This document shows positions 6,997 through 10,555 of a stretch of 10,555 bases of DNA, piece after piece. A program made the translations under genes and the position numbers. Under the pieces are notes generated by a model, which had not been told where the DNA came from, ran no database searches, and saw only the letters and a program-made list of their open reading frames with translations. Source of the DNA: an uncultured Campylobacter sp. (GTDB lineage: Bacteria > Campylobacterota > Campylobacteria > Campylobacterales > Campylobacteraceae). The stretch's first letter is position 1. Every line of letters starts with the position of its first letter. The stretch spans positions 1-10,555 of the forward strand of contig CAJPSJ010000048.1 in the NCBI GenBank assembly GCA_905373295.1. Direction: 5' to 3'.

Positions 6997-7892
6997 TCTA
7001 TCCTAGCAGCGCGCAGTTTATCACCTCCGCCACAAATATCGGCGGTGCGCCCGAGTTTGCGATGAGCGAAGTGGCGTTTTTAGGGCGCTCCAACGTGGGC
7101 AAAAGCAGCCTGATAAACGCGCTTACCGGGCGCAAAAATCTAGCCAAATCAAGCTCGACCCCCGGCAAAACGCAGCTGATAAATTTTTTTGAAGTTAAAT
7201 TTAAACAGAAGCTTGCCGCAGACTCGGACGGCTCGCAAAATGAAACGCCGCTTGATCTAGCGAGCAAAGGGGCTTTAAACTCGGCTGCAAATTGCGCGCA
7301 AGAGCGCGCGGAGGCTACGGCGTCTGAGCGAAATTTAAAGCAAGATTGCGTTTTAAATTTAAAAAGCGTCTCGGCGGATTTTAGATCGGATCGCGAGGTG
7401 GATCTTGCGGCAGGTTTTGCGTCAAATCTAGCGCAAATCTCTGACTTAAATTTTACAGGTAGATCCGCGCTAAATTTAGCGGGCAACCCCGCTTTTTCGG
7501 ATCTTGCGAGCTTGGGTGAAAATATCTCTTTGATCTTCGTGGATCTGCCCGGGTTCGGGTATGCCAAGGTTTCTAAAAAACTGCATTATATCTGGCAAAA
7601 AAATCTCGACGAATTTATCAAAGAGCGCCTAAATATCAAGCTTTTCGTCCATCTCATCGACGCGAGACAGTTTGATCTTGAAATAGATAAAAATTTGCAA
7701 AACTATCTCGCTAGTTTTCTGCGCGGCGATCAAAAGGTCGTGAGGCTCTACACCAAAGCCGACAAGCTCAACCAAAGCGAGCGCGCAAAGCTTTTGAGGC
7801 ACGATCCGCAGGCGATTTTGGTCTCTACGCTGAAGGGTAGCGGGCTGCAAAAAGCACGCGAAATCATCGTGCGAGGGGCGTTTGGATTATGA
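6993..7892 (+). CDS. engB: Ribosome-biogenesis GTPase EngB (YsxC/YihA) with a long internal insertion
   Basis: EngB is an essential TRAFAC-class GTPase that acts in the cytosol in late assembly of the large ribosomal subunit. All GTP-binding motifs are present: G1 GRSNVGKSS at 31-39, the G2 region [13 protein letters not shown] at 54-66, G3 DLPGFGYAK at 184-192, G4 TKAD at 254-257 and G5 VSTLKGSG at 277-284. The protein is 299 residues against about 195-210 in the family. The excess lies in one block, residues about 71-176, between the G2 strand and G3, where normal EngB has only a short hairpin. The block is low in complexity and rich in Ser, Ala, Asn, Leu and Asp, with LNL/LNF motifs. The frame is open throughout and both flanks are well conserved, so I take the gene as functional. 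It is coupled to lptA by an ATGA overlap. Confidence 0.93.
   Translation: MIYPSSAQFITSATNIGGAPEFAMSEVAFLGRSNVGKSSLINALTGRKNLAKSSSTPGKTQLINFFEVKFKQKLAADSDGSQNETPLDLASKGALNSAANCAQERAEATASERNLKQDCVLNLKSVSADFRSDREVDLAAGFASNLAQISDLNFTGRSALNLAGNPAFSDLASLGENISLIFVDLPGFGYAKVSKKLHYIWQKNLDEFIKERLNIKLFVHLIDARQFDLEIDKNLQNYLASFLRGDQKVVRLYTKADKLNQSERAKLLRHDPQAILVSTLKGSGLQKAREIIVRGAFGL
7203..7520 (+). repeat. Low-complexity in-frame insertion inside engB
   Basis: This block encodes residues 71-176 of EngB and has no counterpart in ordinary family members. It includes several AAATTT words set in similar contexts, encoding LNL or LNF, and the 14-base palindrome CGCTAAATTTAGCG at 7468-7481, whose core also occurs in the spacer after hisB (3581-3592). 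It shows no transposase, terminal repeats or intein/intron features. It would sit on the surface as an extended loop near switch II. Confidence 0.75.
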
Positions 7893-8008
7893 AATTTCTA
7901 AATTTAAATACGTTAAATTTTGCGGCGCAGAATTTCAAAATAATTAAATTTAGCGGATATAAAATGCACCGCGAAAATTGCGCGAAGATTAGGGAAAATT
8001 TTAGATGA
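7889..8008 (+). CDS. Possible 39-residue small protein bridging engB and the acetyltransferase
   Basis: A reading frame of 39 codons starts with an ATG that overlaps the engB stop as ATGA (7889-7892). It ends with a TGA that overlaps the ATG of the acetyltransferase, again as ATGA (8005-8008). The product would begin [16 protein letters not shown], is basic overall and has no clear membrane helix. The only ribosome-site candidate, GAGGGG at about 7872-7877, lies rather far (11 bases) upstream. The double overlap suits translational coupling, but the Asn/Leu-rich start reflects the same AAATTTAAA words that fill nearby insertions. It may therefore be spacer DNA that happens to be open. I recognise no family. 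Confidence 0.35.
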   Translation: MKFLNLNTLNFAAQNFKIIKFSGYKMHRENCAKIRENFR

Positions 8009-8868
8009 TACGGCTAAAAAAAGCGCGCCTTTGCGACATTTCGCGTATGCAGGAGCTCGTAAAAGAGGAGGTTCAAAACGGCGTGATCTTGCCGCTTGAA
8101 AGCGATGAGATCGCTGCCAATATCCGCTCATACGTGCTGGCGTTCGGCTGCGATTCTAAGGCGGATAGGAGTTTTAATTGCAAGAAAAATTTGAGTTTCG
8201 ATTCTAAAGAAAATTCCGACTTAAATTTAGCGAGGAATTCCGATTTAAATTTAGCCAGAAATTCCGATTTAAATTTAGTGCGCAATGTCGATTTAAATTT
8301 AATCCAAAGCTCCGCCGCAAATTTTGCTAAAAATCCTGCCCAAAATTCCGCCGAAAATGCCGCGGATAATTTTGCGCCGCAACGAGATACGTCTCAAAAT
8401 AGCGCGCCACAAAATAGCGCAGCGCAAGCCGTATCCGGGGCGAGCCGTGCGCAAGCGGGCAAAGAGCAAATTTTACGGAGCGAATATTCACAAAGCGTGG
8501 GCGTTTTTCAAACCGAATGTTCGCAGCCCCACGAATCGCAGTCCGCAAAAAATGCCGAAATTTTAGCGGGCTTTGCTTCGCTTAAAATTTTTAACGCCGA
8601 TCTTGCCGAGGTGCGCTCGCTCATCGTCGCTCCGCAGTTTCGCAGGCGCGGCATTGCCAGAGCTATCGTAAACGAGCTGCTAGACGAAGCGAAATTTTAC
8701 GGGCTAAAAAGCGTATTTACGCTCACCTATCAAAAGGAATTTTTTGGGCACCTCGGTTTTACCGAAATCCCAAAGGACGAGCTGCCCGCGCAAAAAATTT
8801 GGGCCGATTGTATTAAATGCAAAAAGTTTCCGGTATGCAACGAAATCGCACTTATCTATACCTTATAG
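8005..8868 (+). CDS. GNAT acetyltransferase, ArgA-like, with a long repeat-containing insertion
   Basis: The conserved parts resemble the short single-domain N-acetylglutamate synthase-like GNAT proteins (first step of arginine synthesis). They are [19 protein letters not shown] at the N-terminus, ILPLESDEIAANIRSYVLAF at 28-47, then AEVRSLIVAPQFRRRGIARA at 201-220 with the acetyl-CoA loop RRRGIA. The C-terminus KIWADCIKCKKFPVCNEIA (264-282) carries C269, C272 and C278. Without residues about 48-185 the protein would be about 150 residues, the normal size. The extra 138 residues split the beta strand after YVLAF from the strand ILAGFASLKIF. They hold a fourfold octapeptide repeat followed by an Asn/Ala/Ser/Gln-rich stretch. 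AGGGA at 7991-7995 is nine bases before the ATG. The 3' end overlaps the next gene by 52 or 34 bases. Fold is firm; the substrate (glutamate) is inferred from resemblance. Confidence 0.85.
   Translation: MIRLKKARLCDISRMQELVKEEVQNGVILPLESDEIAANIRSYVLAFGCDSKADRSFNCKKNLSFDSKENSDLNLARNSDLNLARNSDLNLVRNVDLNLIQSSAANFAKNPAQNSAENAADNFAPQRDTSQNSAPQNSAAQAVSGASRAQAGKEQILRSEYSQSVGVFQTECSQPHESQSAKNAEILAGFASLKIFNADLAEVRSLIVAPQFRRRGIARAIVNELLDEAKFYGLKSVFTLTYQKEFFGHLGFTEIPKDELPAQKIWADCIKCKKFPVCNEIALIYTL
8212..8307 (+). repeat. Tandem repeat, four 24-base units, inside the acetyltransferase gene
   Basis: Four in-frame units lie at 8212-8235, 8236-8259, 8260-8283 and 8284-8307. They encode NSDLNLAR, NSDLNLAR, NSDLNLVR and NVDLNLIQ. 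The first three units are nearly identical in DNA and the fourth has drifted. Each unit contains TTAAATTTA, and the first three start with AATTCC preceded by A or G, so most units hold two RAATTY sites. With a multiple-of-three period, gain or loss of units would change length but not frame. Confidence 0.93.
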
Positions 8869-9323
8869 CGGACACGCTTTTTAGCGCGGGGATTCTTTTC
8901 TACCTGCTTCTAAGTGCGGTGTATAGGGGGCTGCCGCCGCTGATAGGATTTTTTTTCACGGCGATGGTGGTGCAAAAATATGAAAACGACGTAAAATTTA
9001 AAAAGTTCGGCTTTACCTGGTTTTTCTCTATTTTTTATCTATTTTGCGCCGAGCAGATCCACGGATTTAACCTATTTAGCGTGGCTATCGCGTATTGTAT
9101 ATTTTATTTCGTGGTCTATGAAAACTCATTTAAATATATTAAATTTAGAAATTTTTTGATCTGCTTTTACGTGATGATCAGCTATGTTTTGGTCTTTGTG
9201 GTGAGCAACGCGATCTCGGCGATCAAAAAGAGCGAGTATCTGCCACTAAGCGGCGAGTATTTAAATTATATCGTGATCGAAATTTTGCTCGCTCTGCTCT
9301 TTTTTAAGGGGCGGCTGGTATGA
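8817..9323 (+). CDS. MreD-like rod-shape membrane protein
   Basis: The 168-residue product is very hydrophobic, with about five membrane helices from residue 15 to the end and few charged residues outside short loops (for example QKYENDVKFKK and NAISAIKKSEYLPLSGEY). It lies immediately before mrdA, joined by an ATGA overlap at 9320-9323. This is the position where campylobacters keep an integral membrane protein of MreD type that works with PBP2 in cell elongation. I infer the role from topology and position; sequence identity to MreD is not obvious by eye. The start is uncertain: ATG at 8817 or ATG at 8835, neither with a good ribosome site. Both lie inside the acetyltransferase gene, so translation probably depends on coupling. 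Confidence 0.65.
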   Translation: MQKVSGMQRNRTYLYLIADTLFSAGILFYLLLSAVYRGLPPLIGFFFTAMVVQKYENDVKFKKFGFTWFFSIFYLFCAEQIHGFNLFSVAIAYCIFYFVVYENSFKYIKFRNFLICFYVMISYVLVFVVSNAISAIKKSEYLPLSGEYLNYIVIEILLALLFFKGRLV

Positions 9324-10555
9324 GGCTGAAGTTTGTATTTGCTTTCGTGATACTATTTTTTTCCATGCTTTTGGTGAGAATCTATTATCTTTCGATCAAA
9401 TCGAACGAATTTTACGAGCAGGTCGCCAAAAATAACGTCATCTCTACCGAATATATCCCGCCGGTGCGTGGTCAAATTTTAGACGCCAAAGGCCGCCCGC
9501 TCGCGATAAATAATCTCGGCTTTTCTCTATCGATCGCGCCGCATCTAAAAGACGCCGCGCTGCAAAGCGAGCTAAATAATATCTCGCGCTACTTCAAAGA
9601 TCTCAATGTCACCGCGATGAGTAAGAGCTACAAGGACGCGAATTCCGCTTACAACCAAGACTTTATCGAAGTCGTGCCGTTTTTGGACTACAACGCCACG
9701 ATACAGCATTTCGCGAGCTTGAGCCTGCACGAAAATATTAAAATTTCGCCCGCTTCGCAGCGCTTCTACCCTTACGGCGCGCTTGCTTCGCATATCATCG
9801 GCTACGTAGGCCGTGCCAATAAAAAAGATATCCAAAACAACCCCCTAAGCGCACTTACCGGATACAACGGCAGAAGCGGCGTCGAGGGGTATTATAACGA
9901 GCTTTTGCAGGGCAGTAAGGGCGAGCGCAAGACGAAGGTTACGGCGCTAAATCAGGTCGTAGAGGAGATCTCGATGCAAGAGCCCAGCAGCAGCGAAATT
10001 TCGCTTACCATCGATCTTGAGCTGCAAAAATACCTCGAGGAAATTTTTAAAGACAAGGATGGCGTAGCGATCGTGATGGATCTGCGCGACGGCGCTATCA
10101 TCGCGGCGGGCAGCTTCCCTGAGTACGATCTAAACACCTTTGTAGGCGGAATTTCGCAGATGCAGTGGGACGAGCTGATAAAAGACCCGCGCCATCCGTT
10201 TACAAATAAGCTCGTAAACGGCCTCTATCCGCCGGGCTCCGTAATTAAAATGGCTGTGGGGATGAGCTTTTTAAACAGCGGCAAGATCAATGAAAACTGG
10301 AGCGTGTTTTGCAGCGGCGCGATAGAGCTTGGAGGGCGAAAATTCCGCTGCTGGAAGAGCTGGGGTCACGGCCGCGTGAGCCTAGTAGAGGCGATTAAAG
10401 GCAGCTGCGACGTGTATTTTTACGAAGGCTCGCTGCTGGTGGGGATCGACTATATGTCTGCGTATCTGCAGCGTCTGGGTTTCGGTAGCAAAACGGGCGT
10501 CGATCTGCCCAATGAGTTTGTAGGCACGATGCCCAATAAGGCCTGGAAAATGCAG
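9320..10555 (+). CDS. mrdA: Penicillin-binding protein 2 (elongasome transpeptidase), 3' end cut by window edge
   Basis: PBP2 is the class B transpeptidase that cross-links peptidoglycan during lateral growth together with RodA. The window holds 412 codons of an expected 600 or so. Seen in order: an N-terminal anchor helix (about 5-24, FVFAFVILFFSMLLVRIYYL), the pedestal motif PPVRGQILDAKGRPLA at 48-63, the dimerisation-domain core RFYPYGALASHIIGYVG with GRSGVEGYYN, and the start of the transpeptidase domain. The catalytic SVIK tetrad has its serine at residue 307 within PPGSVIKM. The second motif is SCD at 362-364, matching the SxD form of PBP2 proteins. The KTG motif lies beyond the edge; the KTGVDLP seen near the end is a different conserved element. 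The start overlaps the stop of the MreD-like gene. Confidence 0.95.
   Translation, partial: MRLKFVFAFVILFFSMLLVRIYYLSIKSNEFYEQVAKNNVISTEYIPPVRGQILDAKGRPLAINNLGFSLSIAPHLKDAALQSELNNISRYFKDLNVTAMSKSYKDANSAYNQDFIEVVPFLDYNATIQHFASLSLHENIKISPASQRFYPYGALASHIIGYVGRANKKDIQNNPLSALTGYNGRSGVEGYYNELLQGSKGERKTKVTALNQVVEEISMQEPSSSEISLTIDLELQKYLEEIFKDKDGVAIVMDLRDGAIIAAGSFPEYDLNTFVGGISQMQWDELIKDPRHPFTNKLVNGLYPPGSVIKMAVGMSFLNSGKINENWSVFCSGAIELGGRKFRCWKSWGHGRVSLVEAIKGSCDVYFYEGSLLVGIDYMSAYLQRLGFGSKTGVDLPNEFVGTMPNKAWKMQ

Noticed and set aside
7203..7520. Intein or intron in engB
   Set aside because: There are no Cys/Ser...His-Asn splice-junction residues, no endonuclease motif and no intron-like structure; the block is simply low-complexity coding sequence.
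6998..7567. 189-codon open frame on the minus strand across engB
   Set aside because: It mirrors the engB gene, has no ribosome site or recognisable motif, and is explained by the Ser/Ala/Lys-biased composition of the insertion read backwards.
8212..8307. CRISPR array or intergenic repeat
   Set aside because: The units are directly abutting 24-mers without spacers and lie in frame within a conserved enzyme gene.
6993..8868. Frameshift or assembly artefact as the cause of the two oversized genes
   Set aside because: Both frames stay open through the insertions and resume the conserved domain in the same frame, and the extra protein keeps a consistent composition.

Overview
The window looks like chromosomal DNA of a campylobacter (Campylobacterota). 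The evidence is the gene order (a divergent ppk2/dsbD pair, then hisB, kdsC, lptC, lptA, engB, an ArgA-like acetyltransferase, an MreD-like protein and mrdA), the protein sequences, and the many AAATTT words set in otherwise roughly 50% G+C coding DNA. The fairly high G+C suggests an oral, non-thermophilic species of the C. gracilis / C. showae / C. curvus kind. The species is a guess.

Layout. Positions 1-862 (minus strand) hold nearly all of a PPK2 polyphosphate kinase. A 108-base divergent promoter region separates it from dsbD (971-2941), a complete three-domain thiol-disulfide transporter. hisB (2990-3568) follows, then a 226-base stretch with inverted repeats and no convincing gene. Next comes a three-gene block (3822-5341) that I cannot assign to a pathway: a four-helix membrane protein built from an internal duplication, a 45-residue one-helix protein, and a membrane-anchored PstS-like substrate-binding protein with no transporter nearby. 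From 5428 to the right edge runs a dense envelope-building series: kdsC (KDO synthesis), lptC and lptA (LPS export), engB (ribosome-assembly GTPase), a GNAT acetyltransferase, an MreD-like membrane protein and mrdA/PBP2 (cell elongation, cut by the edge). Junctions in this part are tight, with four-base ATGA overlaps or longer overlaps.

The most unusual feature is that two neighbouring housekeeping genes, engB and the acetyltransferase, each carry a long low-complexity in-frame insertion inside a conserved fold (about 106 and 138 residues). The second contains a 24-base unit repeated four times in tandem, encoding the octapeptide NSDLNLAR and variants. The inserted DNA is rich in AAATTT, AAATTC and GAATTC, all forms of RAATTY, the motif methylated by CtsM and required for DNA uptake in C. 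jejuni. This raises the possibility that DNA-level selection or repeat expansion, not protein function, drives the insertions. A 39-codon reading frame bridging the two genes with ATGA overlaps at both ends has the same word composition.

No rRNA, tRNA, CRISPR array, transposase or phage gene was seen.
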